Assembly (NCBI GenBank): GCA_030549495.1
Contig: JAUIRK010000862.1
Span: 301,001-365,000 of the forward strand
DNA from: Nectonema munidae
Lineage: Eukaryota; Nematomorpha; Nectonematoida; Nectonematidae
Reading direction: 5' to 3'
Length of the DNA: 64,000 bases
The notes under the pieces were generated by a model. It had not been told where the DNA came from and searched no databases. It saw only the letters and a program-made list of their open reading frames with translations. The position numbers and the translations under genes are program-made. Below are positions 48,901 through 57,939 of this stretch, piece after piece. How positions within the stretch are numbered: position 1 is the stretch's first letter; every line of letters begins with the position of its first letter.

Positions 48901-51900
48901 TTCATTGAAAAAGTCTTTTAAATATGTACAATAAAATCCTGAGTATAAACTTCAGTTTATAAGCGTAAAAAAGCGATATTTTTGACATGCAGCTAATAAG
49001 ACTAAAAACCTTTACATTTTAAGATAAGTTTATTTATTCATCTAGATTTTGTTCAACATCACACTCTTCAAAACCATTACAATTTTTATAATCAACAAGT
49101 GGGTTTTCCTATTCGTCTCGAACGAAGGATTCAAGGAACCCTCAAAGATCAAACATCATACGCACTTCAAGGATCATTGATGGACTTTTCTAGTAATAAT
49201 CTAACAACTTCACGAATGTATACTATTTTTGACTGTGCTCTTTCAATTCTTCCTTTTTTTAGATTTAAGAATATTATCTTCACAGAAAGAAACAGGAAAG
49301 CTATTCAAAATTCAAGATTTTAGCTTAATTATACTCACAAAAAACTATATAAAATTGTATATTCAAAGAAAACAGGACTCTAGAGTTAAACCTAATATAG
49401 AACAATGAGATAAACAAAAAGAAGACAGTATATTCCATTATTGAATCTGATGGAAGGACTAGTAAAAAATTTTTATACACCTACAATTTTAAAATTGTTC
49501 AGTTATTTTGTCTTAAAATAAAAGTCTAAAACAATTGTATACGATTAGAGCCTGAAAATGAAGCACATCCATAGCGTATAACATCCCCGCAGCTAATCAG
49601 GCGTGCATGAATGGAAACGTTTTGTGTTCCCCTGGTAAATATATTATATATATACAGTAAAATCTGTCTATAGCGGTGAGGAGAGGACTTTTTAAAATTG
49701 GTCGTTGTGGACGGATGACCGTTCTGTAAGTTTAAGCCTTCTACTTCTCTAGATGATGTTTTAAAGTGAGTGCTCTGTGAAGGTGACCGCTAAGGCAGGT
49801 TTAACTGTATATATTCTTATATAATATTGTTTACAGAAGACAAAAAATATATAATCAAAATGAAGAGTACATTTAATAATCTGGCCATTTTTTGAAGCAG
49901 AAAAAATTGTATCGCCTTCAATTGGATGAATGACAAGAGCTGTGAATGGCGATGCTTGATTTATTAGAAGTTTGACGTCAGATCCTGACGGTTCGATGTA
50001 CTAAAAATGAAAAATAAGTTAAAGACGACGTTGATAGGAAGTTCCCTTTCAAAATAAAATTTTACATTATTTTCAATGAATAATATTATTAACTTTCCAA
50101 AGACTAAGAATAGTAAATACTTTAATGAACAGCAAGAAATCATTTTTTTGACTGGACGAGAGGAAAATCAAGTTAATAAATTTTTGATGATCATTCAATA
50201 AAAACGGGGCTCACAATTTTCCCAAACATTTTCATGCATGCTCCTTTTTTTTAATAATAACAATTCTAATATAAAACTTTAAAAGTTCTCATTAAATTGA
50301 ATATATCTTCAACTTCTATACTTTTCTAATTTATAAAGAGATTAATTTTTCAATTCTAAACTAAAAATGTGCTTTTTCCAATAATAGTATAATATTTTCA
50401 CTATTCTACAGTTGGAAAATCTGTTTAAATAAGAAAAAAACATAAGTAGCTTTTATCTACAAGAAACTCAACTTTGGAAATGATCAAGCCGGTTAACGGC
50501 CAGAGTAGGCTTTACAAAAATAAAATCGTTTGCGTTTATCAAAGCTCTTTAATACAAATCTTCTGCTTTAGATTAGATATCGTCTGATTTATTTTCGTCG
50601 TTAACGGGTTAAAGAAGAAATTAATACAATAGCATGACTGATTTAAATAATTTTCATATATACATGTTTTTCAATCTTAATCTGGCAATGGATGGAGAAA
50701 AGTATAATCCAAATCATTTTTATTAATTTTCAATAAAATTCGTTTTCTAAAATTTTTTTTGAGATGTTAATATACTTTTAAAAGGTATATAAAAATAAAA
50801 GCTATAAAAAAATAAATAAATTTTTAATAAAGATAAAGAATAAAATTCTCTAAATATCTGTTACTCTGACGTTCAAAAAATATTTTTAATCATGTTAATT
50901 CCATAAAAATAAGGTACTATTATATTAAATAATAGTAAATAAAAATTGACCGCCAAAAAATTAAGTAAAAAATTCCGTATAATGTAAAAAAAGCACTTAA
51001 AGTGAAAAAAAGGTCGCACTTAAAGTAAAAATGGTATTGCTTCATCAAACAAAATGAGTTAAAGTGATACCTTTGAAGCAACCAACTTTTGCAAACTTCC
51101 TTCCTTTCCAAGCTTAAAACAAAAAAATACTCCAAAAATGTGGTCGAAATCTTTTATTTCGATGTGTAATGTGTGCACGTGAAACAAAAAGTGGCAGGAC
51201 AAATGCCTGTGTGAGGACAGAAAGAAGAGTGAATTGGCATAATGTTGAATTCGAAGGAGAATATCTATCTATCTAATCTAAAATCTAAATAGCTAATAAT
51301 TAAATTAACCCATTTACGACCAATGTTCCCATTTTGGAACATAAGTAATTTCATCTTCGTCTGCTTTTTTCAATGACTTTGAATATAAATCGTCTGCGTT
51401 TTTTAGATATCGTCTGCTTTGCTTGGTCTTAAATGGGTTAAGTTACTACAGGGCACTCTCTACAAGGGTCAAAGTTTCAGTTACGCCATTCTCCTTAGAT
51501 ACTGTATCTGATTTATTTGTTCACTTCTCATTCTGAGTTGCTATTTTATCTTTAGAGAAATTTAAAATACAAACCTTAAGGAATAAATCCTATAAAACTT
51601 AAAAATTTTAAAAATTTAATGTATTTAAAATTTTTTGTGTTTTGTTATGAGAGTCAGCAGTTGCAAAATCAATCTCTATCAGATTTGATAATAAAAATTT
51701 AAGTCCCATTGGCATATGCTCCTATTTCCATATCTGAATATATTCGTTTGAAGGGGAGAGGGATAACGATAAAGCAATTTTTGTCTACGATTTTGCTAAT
51801 TTTTTCATAATATATATTTTCACGCTTAGTGATATAAATGAGCGCAGAATCAACGCGAGACAGATTTTGATTCATGAAATCTAACTTAGGCAAATTTCTT

Positions 51901-54900
51901 TTTAAAAAAATTAAATCAAATTTCAACAGATAGAGATAATGTAAATGATTATTTTTAAAAATGAGTTAAAAATTTTAGAAAAAAACTTTTTTTACATTTG
52001 CATATTTATCAAGTATTTCAATGTTTGCTTCAAAATTTGCAAAAATTTGTTTATATTTTTATCTTGACATTTTGATATTAATTTAAATAAAAAAAATTTT
52101 ATTTTAATTTTTCATTCGAACACATTCCAGCATATTTTTTAAAATTACAAACTAAATTATAAATAATTTTATGATAAAAAAGAGATCTGAAGACACTAGA
52201 GGCCATGAGTGTCGGGGAGGGGGCACTCGCGTAAGTTTGCCGAATCTGCACATCAATGGCGGGTACGAATTATTTGTTTAAAACTTGATACGACGCGGGC
52301 ACAAGTGTTCATTTGAAAAATTGCTAGTATTTGCGAAGCAATTCTTAAAAAGTCGTTTAATTTAAAAGATATAAATTCATAGCTTGTATCTGATTGTATA
52401 AAGTGTAACATCAGTAAGAACATCACATTAAACACATTACGTACACTAATCATCATCAAAGCTCCATGTGTTTCCTTAGATAAAGTACATTTTGTATTAC
52501 ATATACAATACATTATATTGAAGGAACTAAAAAGGTTATTTTTAAATATTTTATTTTTATATAAATGTTTGCTTACAAAAATGGTATTTAAAAAAAGCGA
52601 ACTACCATATGACTAAATTGAAAAATGTCGATCATTAGATAAAAAAGTAAGGCACGAGTAATTGCTAACTACCTTTAAGTTTTAACCATATGGAGTAATC
52701 TATTATCTATTAGAGGTCTAATCTATATTTAAATGTTTAAACAAAATATAATTGGATCAATTATTTACAGATTCCAAAGTGTATTGTATTTTATAAACAG
52801 AAAAGAGGTTACTAGGATATTAGTATTTAAAAAATTGCCCTTTTTTGGCCACACTTAATATAGCATATAGGTATCAAAATTTTGGCCGGAGCCAGCAATA
52901 GGAGAATTTCTTTCAGGCTCCGGCACCATGTATGCAAATTCTTTGTCTCCATGAGTTTCCGGCTTCGAAGCCCTGATTTAGACTGACATATTTTTAAATG
53001 GAATGCGTTGAAGATTGAACTTCTAGTAGAGCAGAGGAAAAAAAAATTTTTTCTGATTGAAAACAGAGATTATTATCTATGTTTTTAAATTGGCATTTTT
53101 TGAAAGATATTTTTGTAAAAATTTCAGAAAGAAATTACGATGTCTTGCTTCAGTTTATAGGCAACAGGATCTTGTAATTTATCAACATTAGCTTCATCAT
53201 ACGAATCTTGATCGCTCAAATCTAAAGAGTGAATACAATAAAAATGAAGTGTAAAAATGTTGAATTCTAACAAAAGTAAAAATTAAGCCATCTTTTTTAA
53301 ATTTTTGACAAAAACAAGGAAAAGAAAGATTTGCAGCCACCTTGCAATATAATTAGTGATATGACAACGAGATAGAAAAATCGGCATTAGGTATATGAAA
53401 AAATTACTATTGTGGGATGGGTGTGATAGAGAAATTTTCTAGGCTGAAAATTAGCATTGTTGTAACCTGAAAACTGGAAACCTTTTCTCAGTTATTTTTA
53501 GAAGAAATGAACTTAAACATTTTTCTCAATTTTTTGCAAATTCGTTTACAACTTTAGAAAAAAAGCTGTGGTAATAACACGGCCCGGAAGGGCTCCGGGG
53601 GGGGGGGGGGGGGGGAACCCTATATCCTTAAGTTCTGTCTCAAGTGGTACCTAGGAGGGGGAGGGGGGGGGGTCCCCCCCCCCCTTTACCCTGGCCCCCC
53701 CCCTCTTATTTTTTGGTAATTTTTTAAGGAAGAGAAGAAAATAAAAAAGTCCTTTGCCCCCTTCTTTTTGCCCCCCTCTCTTTGGGGGGAGGAACAGATA
53801 AAAGGATGATTTTGAAATAATTTACCGTAATATTGGATAAAAATGAACAATTTTAAATACTCATATCACTAATAGAAGTTGGAAAATCACTTTTCTATTT
53901 CTGTTGATAATCTTGAAAACAAATGAATAGATAAAGATATATATGTTCTTTTATCTTTTTTAGTCAACATCTCTTTTATTTTCCCCCTTTCAAACTTATT
54001 TCAATAAGATGTTTAGCTTTCTCAAATTTAAAAGTTCTACTCTTAATTATAAAATTTACAGCTAAACTTCTTTCTTTCTGAACTATATTCTTAAGTCATA
54101 TTTTTTAAAATTTTATCCCTAAATTACAATGTCAGATAGAAGAGTCTAAGCGTTTGAGAATTTTATTCAGACATATTTTTTTAATAATATTCGAATTGTT
54201 AATAGCCATGTCAATTAGACAGATTGGACCATCTGGATCAAGACCCTACGTTCCCACCACTATGCTATCTGCCGACAAGATGGCATAAGGTAATTTAATA
54301 TAGAAATTTAGTTGAAAAAGTGTACATTTGAATTTGATTGACAGTTTTTAACATGAGATGTTCATATAATTACTATGAAAATAGTATGAAAAGATGGAGT
54401 TAGCATTTTTAGTAAAAGCCACGACATTTGAAGAGATATAAGTGAGCCAACTTTACACAATAGATGTTAAAAGGGAAAGGGAGGGTAATTATTATTGAGT
54501 TGTTTTTACACTTGAGGCAGATATTGCAGTTGGTTTTTCTAAAGTTCTAAACCATTATATATTCAAATACAATAAATATTGCTCCTTCTAGCAATGAAGG
54601 GTGGATATGCAAGCAAAGTAGCACGTAAGAATGGGGAACTTTGCAAATTAAAAGAAGACACGTGTGCAAAGATAATGCACTTAATAGCAGTAGTTAAGGA
54701 AGATTAAACTCCTTTTATAAGACACACATTTTGCATTGCTTACATTTTGAAAAGTATTTTAATTGTTTCAAAATTATTTTGTGCTGACGAAGTTTGTACG
54801 AAAAATGTGTGAGTGATTGCACGAAATCGCAAACAGAAGCAACTTAAAGTTCGAACAAGGAAACTCGATAAACCAAAACGCAAATAAGAAATCGTTGAAA

Positions 54901-57233
54901 ACCTGCGTGATCCTTTAATTCGCTTAGGTATTCTTTAGCAAGGCGAAGTTTCTTTTCCTCCGCTGTTTCTTCTACTTCACTTTCCTCATCTTCAGAGGGA
55001 TCTAGAACGCCAAGTTTTTCACTGACATCACTAAGAAAAATATTGGAAAGATGAAATGAAATAAGTATAAGTGAAAATAAAGAGCTAAAGCTTCCACGCT
55101 CAAATTATAAAAGGGCAAGGAAAATAAAATCCATTTCTAATCGAGATAATGGAGACTGGAAGGTATTAGGAGATTATGATGAATGCATTTGATTCTTGAA
55201 TATTTGAACAGGAATATATTTACATTCTTATCCCCTTTTATGGGCACCGGTTGCATGGGAGTTAGACCTCAGGGAATTCATTCAAAAGACTAGGATTCCA
55301 TTCCCGATGAAATCGAAATAGAATTTCTTGTTGTTGTCATCAGGAAAGGCATCCGATTAAGAAATGCACCGCGGTTCAAATAAAACTATGTGTGTCCAGC
55401 ACGCCTTACCCCGTGGATTCGGAAACCAAAGGACGTTAAAGGAAGTTTTTTGTTATTACCTTCAATGCTGACGCAAATCCATAGGTTTAGTTAGGAAGAG
55501 TGCAAAATGTACAAAGATACAAGATATACAAAAAGGCATCACTTTTCAAAGAACAAAAGAACCGATGCGTTTCGTAGTTTACTGAAAAATATTCTTACGT
55601 CTTCCTCAAATGAAAATAAACACACACTTTATCAAAATGAAGCCGAGTATCATAGTGGGTGAACAAGCATACCAGCCCTTACCCAGCCTTCCCCAGAATA
55701 TTAACACAAGGGCAAATATAGAGCCTATTTTAGTATAATATAAGGGCGTATTTTGGAGGTTTTATTTTCAAATGCAAATGTTAACAATGCGATATCCTCA
55801 CTCAATTGTGAACTATACACACTTAAAGACCAAAAATACATTTTAGATTGCGTTAATTCGTCTCCTGTGTGTTTCCGAAGATATTAGTAATATGTTCGCA
55901 AAGGATTTAGCTCGAAAAAGATAACAAAAAAAAAGTTTGCTGTTGGACTTCGAAAACCTCGCGACCGATCAAAGGGGTCGTAAGAATGTCCTCACTAAGT
56001 CTAAAGTCCCTCTTTTTCGAGGTTCGTCCTTAACCCGTTATCGACCAGAATAAGCAGACGATATCCGATGTAAAGCAGAAGATTTGTATTAAAAAGCATT
56101 GATAAAAGCAGACGATTCATATTTTTGTAAAGTCGACTGTGGTCGATAACCGGTTAATAGCATCATCCATGGAATACAAATTTGAGGCTCAGATTGTACA
56201 AGATTACCCAATAGAAGAAGAAGAAGAAGAAGAAGAAATTTTATTGATAATATAAAATTGGAATATAGGCATAAAACTATAATATCAATGAATGAATATA
56301 ATAAATTTGCAGGCTTTACAATAGAGGCGAAAAAGGAGGTCTTTAGACTTCATCGAGAATTCGACTCATCCATCACTAAAGCCGGAGACAAGTAAATCGG
56401 AAGAGATAACAAAAAAAAAGAGGTAAAACAAGTTAGTTATAAATATGAAAAATATATATATATATATCATATTATATATTATATGCATCTAAATATATTC
56501 CAGACAACATTAAAAGAAAAAAAAATTATGACGAATATAAAGGTCGAAGTAAAAACAGAAAAGTTCAATTGTGCATAATACATTTTAACGACTCTTTGAA
56601 TTTATGAAAACTGTATATGTTTAATTTGTAATGATATGAGTTTGAAATGAATAATGTTCTTAATATGATAGAGCGAAATAATGATTTATTTTTTATTCGA
56701 GGTATATGTAGAAAACAAGTGGAGCGAGTGAAGTCGTCATGAATTGAGGAATTGAGAAAAAAAAAGAATTAAACGGCCCATTTTTGAAGAAAGATTTAAA
56801 GTAAAACTTTAGGTGCGCTAGTATATTAATATGATATATATTACTCAATAGAAAACATGAATCGCGAAATCAAGCCACCTAGAAGACTGGCTTCTACATT
56901 AAAAGTTCCTGAATCCGAATCTAGCATTAATAATTTCTTCCTGAAAGATCGATACAAAAGATTCAAATGTGTCTTATCAATGAAAATACCCTAAGATACC
57001 TTAAACCCTGGAAAACCTTTTACTTTTATATCATAAAAAAGATAAATTTTGCACGGTCCCTAACAACTCTACTTCATAATATATGAATCATCTAAGTAGA
57101 GAAAACAAGTGAACCTTTATAAACGTTTGATTTTTAAAACAAAGCGTAAAAATTACCTGCCAAAATCAGATTCAATTTCTTCGCCTTCGTCATTACTTTT
57201 CTTTTTCTGGGGTTTTGTTGTTTTTACCTTTTT
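30806..57233 (-). CDS. RRP9: U3 snoRNP protein RRP9 / U3-55K (WD40), eleven exons found, incomplete
   Basis: Nucleolar WD40 protein that binds the U3 snoRNA box B/C motif and is needed for early 18S rRNA processing. The exons give, in order: a Lys-rich, acidic N-terminus (KPQKKKSNDEGEEIESDFG); the conserved helix ETAEEKKLRLAKEYLSELKD; LKQDI; then WD40 blades with TIFSASKNGQIIKW, LCLAISTDAKYLASGGSDSL, IILWNPDTLDHIHTFIGH, CGSRDSTVRSWKVMEETQL, HFLSGSDDGKVHLWS and WITCVAALKNSDFVASG. The RRP9 signature end KEHRLGRWWTIKD closes it. Phases agree at every junction except one. Between the exons at 46290 and 35156 about 36 residues of one blade are missing and were not found. The initiator Met exon upstream of 57233 was also not found. 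Confidence 0.93.
31010..31089 (-). CDS. RRP9: RRP9 exon, seventh-blade strand
   Basis: GACDGYIRFWKCSQSYKELQ followed by PLFSTKV, a WD repeat end (RFW). Acceptor TTAG, donor GTATAC, phase 1 in and 0 out. Confidence 0.95.
31156..31250 (+). mobile_element. TTAA-MITE relative, left end only
   Basis: TTAACCCATTTAGTACGGAT then the perfect hairpin GTTCCC-AAA-GGGAAC, as in subfamily A but without CAGACGA motifs. No right TTAA end was recognised, so it is truncated or a different member. Lies in an RRP9 intron. Confidence 0.5.
31530..31760 (+). repeat. dispersed repeat R1, tail part
   Basis: Shares AGATATAAAAGAA, AAACAAATTTTGATA and AAAATATTAGAATT in order with 23375-23560. Lacks the GATCTTTGAGG tandem part. 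Confidence 0.5.
31985..32110 (+). mobile_element. tRNA-derived SINE, second type
   Basis: GCTCGTGGTCTAGTGTTGGG resembles an A box and CGGTTCGATTCCC is a B box about 45 nt later, followed by a CT-rich body. No folding acceptor stem, so not a tRNA gene. The AGGGTCTTGATC word is shared with the remnant near 54235. Confidence 0.65.
32392..32579 (-). CDS. RRP9: RRP9 exon, KKKP loop and WITCVAAL blade
   Basis: GKVHLWSVFKKKPSFSIHHC and CSKENWITCVAALKNSDFVA. Human has GSVALWGLSKKRPLALQREA and WISSVAALLNTDLVA. Acceptor ACAG at 32580, donor GTATTG, phase 1 out. Confidence 0.95.
32580..34889. other. RRP9 intron between the GSDDG and KVHLW exons
   Basis: AT-rich. A hAT-like end GAGGGCATGTCAACTCATGG near 32853 and debris with GGCGCATTGATC follow. 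Otherwise nothing recognisable. Confidence 0.4.
34890..34952 (-). CDS. RRP9: RRP9 exon, SGSDDG strand
   Basis: ISQDCVCHINENHFLSGSDD, human SIDCIHLINEEHMVSGADDG. Preceded by a 66-nt intron (34953-35018) that happens to be open in frame, so retention would read through without a stop. Confidence 0.95.
35019..35156 (-). CDS. RRP9: RRP9 exon, FGH..TVRSW blade
   Basis: FGHEDKVISIDSMYKDRALS then CGSRDSTVRSWKVMEETQLI, human FGHQDAVAALDALSRECCVT and GRDGTVRVWKIPEESQLV. The acceptor ATATAAG is weak in pyrimidines. Enters with one base of a split codon. Confidence 0.95.
35157..36860. other. RRP9 long intron, distal part
   Basis: hAT-like TAGTGATGGGATGATACA near 35787 and a short ATA/TAA microsatellite near 35980. 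The palindrome GATCTAGCTAGCTAGATC stands near 36510. The missing RRP9 exon is not visible here. Confidence 0.4.
36868..37235 (-). pseudogene. Merlin (ISXO2/IS1595-like) transposase fragment
   Basis: Minus strand reads VDWASFCREVATLW and a first-Asp region VGFDEP near 37110. It continues MKRGSLAYWVLGGIQRASKK, FLIEVEGRNEATLSEAIKRY and ILPGSIIVTDDW near 36870, where the Trp codon has become a stop. This matches the ISXO2-like DDE fold of Merlin transposons, including the second Asp. Frames are shifted around 37080. No end repeats were seen. Confidence 0.75.
37731..38522. mobile_element. hAT-like MITE with nested MITE
   Basis: Outer ends TAGTGGTGATGTACCGATC and the complement of AACGGTACATCACTA are inverted. 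Inside, 37855-38092 is a second palindromic element whose ends share CTTTTCGTTTAGAC and CCACACCAAGTAAT. The outer target duplication could not be resolved. Confidence 0.55.
38780..40144 (+). pseudogene. hAT-like transposase of the same unnamed family, copy 2
   Basis: Broken in many frames. Recognisable blocks are FEEIIRLW near 38955, GVWLSSEE near 39203, QHDILDRILRLVMDEELK near 39590 and GWRDDMTYLFHLTRSYRFF near 39725. The open end 39833-40144 carries SNARWNSRALLALLSYFLLP, STCDFIAYDWADLWFDNQ and CTERAIKVMEELHKT. The DSTAVN block is not preserved. Inserted in RRP9's long intron, antisense to the gene. Confidence 0.75.
40640..40955 (-). pseudogene. middle fragment of a related transposase
   Basis: Minus strand reads YFVTLHRDVKIIPGNHERP, LDGTQDFREGKFLGVFIIPN and AKAGFDLVRDWNVDVWTQQN. 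This resembles the segment just before the D-T-VNTG block in the hAT-like family, where copy 1 has LHFDGKSI. Opposite in orientation to copy 2. One stop interrupts it. The assignment rests on pattern memory. Confidence 0.4.
41240..43245 (-). pseudogene. ZBED5/FAM200-like hAT transposon, broken
   Basis: The 5' end at 43245 is a hAT repeat (CAGTGGTTTTCAAACTGGAG). Coding pieces, all on the minus strand: NPAVEVKHSSSVNKTIDYFK at 42710, DKFLFCEILSSRTEIVDRV near 42260 and YTDHALAIF near 42170. TECAIHH (hAT Cys/His motif) with IYDVLKNVLNEVIK follows near 42060-42085. The dimerisation domain AKIALKALIRFVTTYKCVQA plus FSMLLAIETKSRNRLEVSND is at 41300-41420. The block order matches ZBED5/FAM200-type hAT proteins. 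Several frameshifts and stops. The 3' end repeat was not found. Confidence 0.8.
42860..42961 (-). repeat. direct duplicate of 41942-42041
   Basis: About 100 bp nearly identical to the internal segment at 41942-42041 (both contain ACTCTGAAAACAAACAAGAG and TTAATGACTTCATTGAGAAC). Either a second fragmented copy of the same hAT element or a local duplication. Confidence 0.75.
43315..43770 (+). repeat. 80-bp direct repeat pair
   Basis: 43315-43394 and 43690-43770 share GTGGGATTGAGAG, CAAGTATAATGTCGGGTAAT and AATGGTGGTGTGTTC. In one frame both read SIMSGNNGGVF, but no protein family was recognised. About 290 bp of unlike sequence separates them, so the pair could be ends or internal parts of an unidentified element. 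Confidence 0.7.
44052..46213 (+). mobile_element. hAT-like transposon of the unnamed family, copy 3
   Basis: The right end near 46213 reads, on the minus strand, CTAGGGTTATGACATTTTGT, close to the TTAGGGATATAAC end of copy 1. A weaker partner CTAGTTGACATAATTTTG lies near 44052. Between them is a full-length but broken transposase. Sits in RRP9's long intron just downstream of the 46290 exon, antisense to the gene. Confidence 0.65.
44344..46039 (+). pseudogene. hAT-like transposase, copy 3
   Basis: Starts MDFKNKFSPKKASSASSIWM. Then, across shifting frames: SEELLYLWQKFNFPFSISKQ, VFDITKKQVYGF, IFSALKDLLDEYNAWK, ITDTTAVNRGRK, CQHHILDLILRHFLDF, RRDDFKFLFELCEDYNFY, NSRWNSRAILTLVVFFLIP and, at the end, ERVVKMMEELHNTRKSNKYI. 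The block order is identical to copy 1, which shows that both derive from one protein of roughly 500-600 residues. At least several frameshifts and stops are visible. Confidence 0.8.
46290..46382 (-). CDS. RRP9: RRP9 exon, ASGGSDS..FIGH blade
   Basis: ASGGSDSLIILWNPDTLDHI then HTFIGHKGTVF, human SGDRSKLILIWEAQSCQHLY and TFTGHRDAV. Strong donor GTAAGT. The next exon in phase 0 was not found. Confidence 0.96.
46445..46575 (-). CDS. RRP9: RRP9 exon, ILCLAISTDAKYL blade
   Basis: WNIKSFTQEKKILKVKFENK then FKAILCLAISTDAKYL, human HVLCMAISSDGKYL. Followed by a 62-nt intron (46383-46444). The TGG (Trp) codon is split with the previous exon. Confidence 0.95.
46629..49650. other. RRP9 intron (APPROX 46576-49870), repeat-rich
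   Basis: Holds a copy of the 12262 repeat at about 47310-47450, a poly-C run at about 47820-47838 and the MITE entered separately. A 57-bp TTAA-bounded stretch stands at 48517-48573 (TTAACCTGG..TAATGGGTTAA). A minus-strand piece of repeat R1 lies at about 49080-49200. Confidence 0.5.
47543..47680. mobile_element. TTAA-ended MITE, copy 5 (divergent)
   Basis: TTAACCCTTTCGTGAGCAG at the left, complement of GGTCACGAAAAGGTTAA at the right. CAGACGA occurs twice (CAGACGATATT, GCAGACGAAGG). Intermediate between subfamilies. Confidence 0.85.
49655..49807. mobile_element. pogo/Tigger-type MITE with TA duplication
   Basis: Inverted ends CAGTAAAATCTGTCTATAGC and, on the minus strand, CAGTTAAACCTGCCTTAGCG, flanked by TA on both sides. 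The CAGTNAAACCT start is typical of Tigger/pogo elements. At 153 bp it has no coding capacity. It could once have been moved by a transposase like the one at 20880. Confidence 0.88.
49871..50000 (-). CDS. RRP9: RRP9 exon, first WD40 blade
   Basis: YIEPSGSDVKLLINQASPFT and ALVIHPIEGDTIFSASKNGQ, human VVTPDDSAIFSAAKDCSIIKW. Acceptor TTTTTAG, donor GTACTC, leaving one base of the Trp codon. Confidence 0.94.
50493..50612. mobile_element. TTAA-ended MITE, copy 6 (subfamily B)
   Basis: TTAACGGCCAGAGTAGGC at the left and GTCGTTAACGGGTTAA at the right, with CGTCTG motifs inside. The ends are more decayed than in copies 4 and 8. Confidence 0.82.
51305..51441. mobile_element. TTAA-ended MITE, copy 7 (subfamily A)
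   Basis: Reverse orientation relative to copies 2 and 3 and almost identical to them: TTAACCCATTTACGACCAAT, the GTTCCCATTTTGGAAC hairpin, three TCGTCTG motifs, TCTTAAATGGGTTAA. The close match suggests recent spread. Confidence 0.92.
53139..53221 (-). CDS. RRP9: RRP9 exon, linker before the propeller
   Basis: DLSDQDSYDEANVDKLQDPV then AYKLKQDI, matching the human EEDQVAGRLKEDVLEQ region. Short linker. Acceptor TTTAG, donor GTAATT, phase 1 in and 0 out. Confidence 0.88.
53580..53805. repeat. G/C homopolymer-rich patch
   Basis: Runs of about 21 G and about 12 C plus several shorter ones in an otherwise AT-rich intron. The TTTTTGCCCCCCT style resembles the inside of the hAT MITE at 63193, so it may be a related decayed element. 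No ends found. Confidence 0.55.
54205..54290 (-). mobile_element. SINE remnant
   Basis: Minus strand has GGCAGATAGCATAGTGGTGG (A-box-like) then AGGGTCTTGATCCAGATGG, shared with the SINE at 31985. The B box is lost. Directly followed by a single diverged unit of the 140-bp repeat at about 54320-54400. Confidence 0.45.
54903..55030 (-). CDS. RRP9: RRP9 exon, ETAEEKKLRLAK helix
   Basis: Acidic lead PSEDEESEVEETAEEKKLRL then AKEYLSELKDHA. Human EEEEELEETAQEKKLRLAKL is nearly superimposable. Acceptor CTTAG, donor GTTTTC. Confidence 0.96.
55235..55450 (+). mobile_element. SINE with RTE-type 3' tail
   Basis: tRNA-like head GCACCGGTTGCATGGGAGTT and B-box-like AGGATTCCATTCCCG. The body is CATCAGGAAAGGCATCCGAT, then CCTTACCCCGTGGATTCGG. 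The 'GGAAGGGCATCC..GACCCCGT' style of tail is shared by SINEs that borrow RTE-type LINE ends (from memory). Confidence 0.6.
56030..56157. mobile_element. TTAA-ended MITE, copy 8 (subfamily B)
   Basis: TTAACCCGTTATCGACCAGA and the complement of GTCGATAACCGGTTAA, both TTAA intact. CAGACGA occurs as GCAGACGATATC and GCAGACGATTC. The best preserved member of subfamily B. Confidence 0.92.
56213..56237. repeat. (AAG)n microsatellite
   Basis: About eight AAG units. An AT microsatellite follows near 56452-56466. The stretch to 57150 shows nothing else. Confidence 0.9.
57157..57233 (-). CDS. RRP9: RRP9 first recognised exon (basic-acidic N-terminus)
   Basis: KKVKTTKPQKKKSNDEGEEI then ESDFG, a nuclear-localisation-like Lys cluster followed by an acidic patch as in RRP9 N-termini. 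The donor GTAATT is clear. The 5' border (after ATATAAG) is a guess. The frame has no ATG, so a short upstream coding exon must exist. Confidence 0.75.
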
Positions 57234-57939
57234 CTTATATTTAAAAAAATGAATCAAAGTAAAAGAAATCACGTGTGTTTTTAAAGATTAAAAAAATAAA
57301 TAAAAATAGTTTTTCTGATAGCGCATCTTATTTCTAAAATGTCAACCAAAATTGGAAATACGTTTCTGCCCATAAACATTAATATAACTTAAATATAAAA
57401 TCTTTTCAATCTTTTGATTAACTTTATCAATTATCACACGTATTCAATCGAGAAAAAATAAACGTAATTAAAGTTACAAACGTACAAGTACAGTGAAGAC
57501 CTAGCAAGCTAAATCAATTAAAGTTGACTAAAGTTTACAAGAATAAATTGAGAATTTTGAGAAAGTATTAACAGTTTACAAATTTGGTGCAGAAAACAAG
57601 CTTAGAACTTTTTAGATTGATGGAGTTGAAGGTTAAATATTAGATTTGGCAAAGATATATAGTCTATTCCCTTCTGAATCGCTTTTTATAGAAAAAAAGT
57701 TTACACACACTGCCTCAATTGAAAAACAAAATATTATTTTTTTTACACTTAGTTAGTGCGGTAATGTTTTTTTACCTTGGGTAAAAAAAACCCAAAATTT
57801 TTTGTAAGAATATTGATGGAAATAGTTTAACATTTTCTTTTTTAAATTTAACGCCATCTATTTTTGTAGAAATATTTTTTGAGTACACTTCTTCATGGTT
57901 ATTTGAAACTATTTTTTAAAAAGTAAAATTAGAATTTTA

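Larger units (their letters stand above)
50001..53138. other. RRP9 intron, MITEs and unassigned sequence
   Basis: Apart from the two TTAA MITEs entered separately, AT-rich sequence without protein-like frames. The small frames at 50920, 51699 and 52253 show no family motif. Confidence 0.45.
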
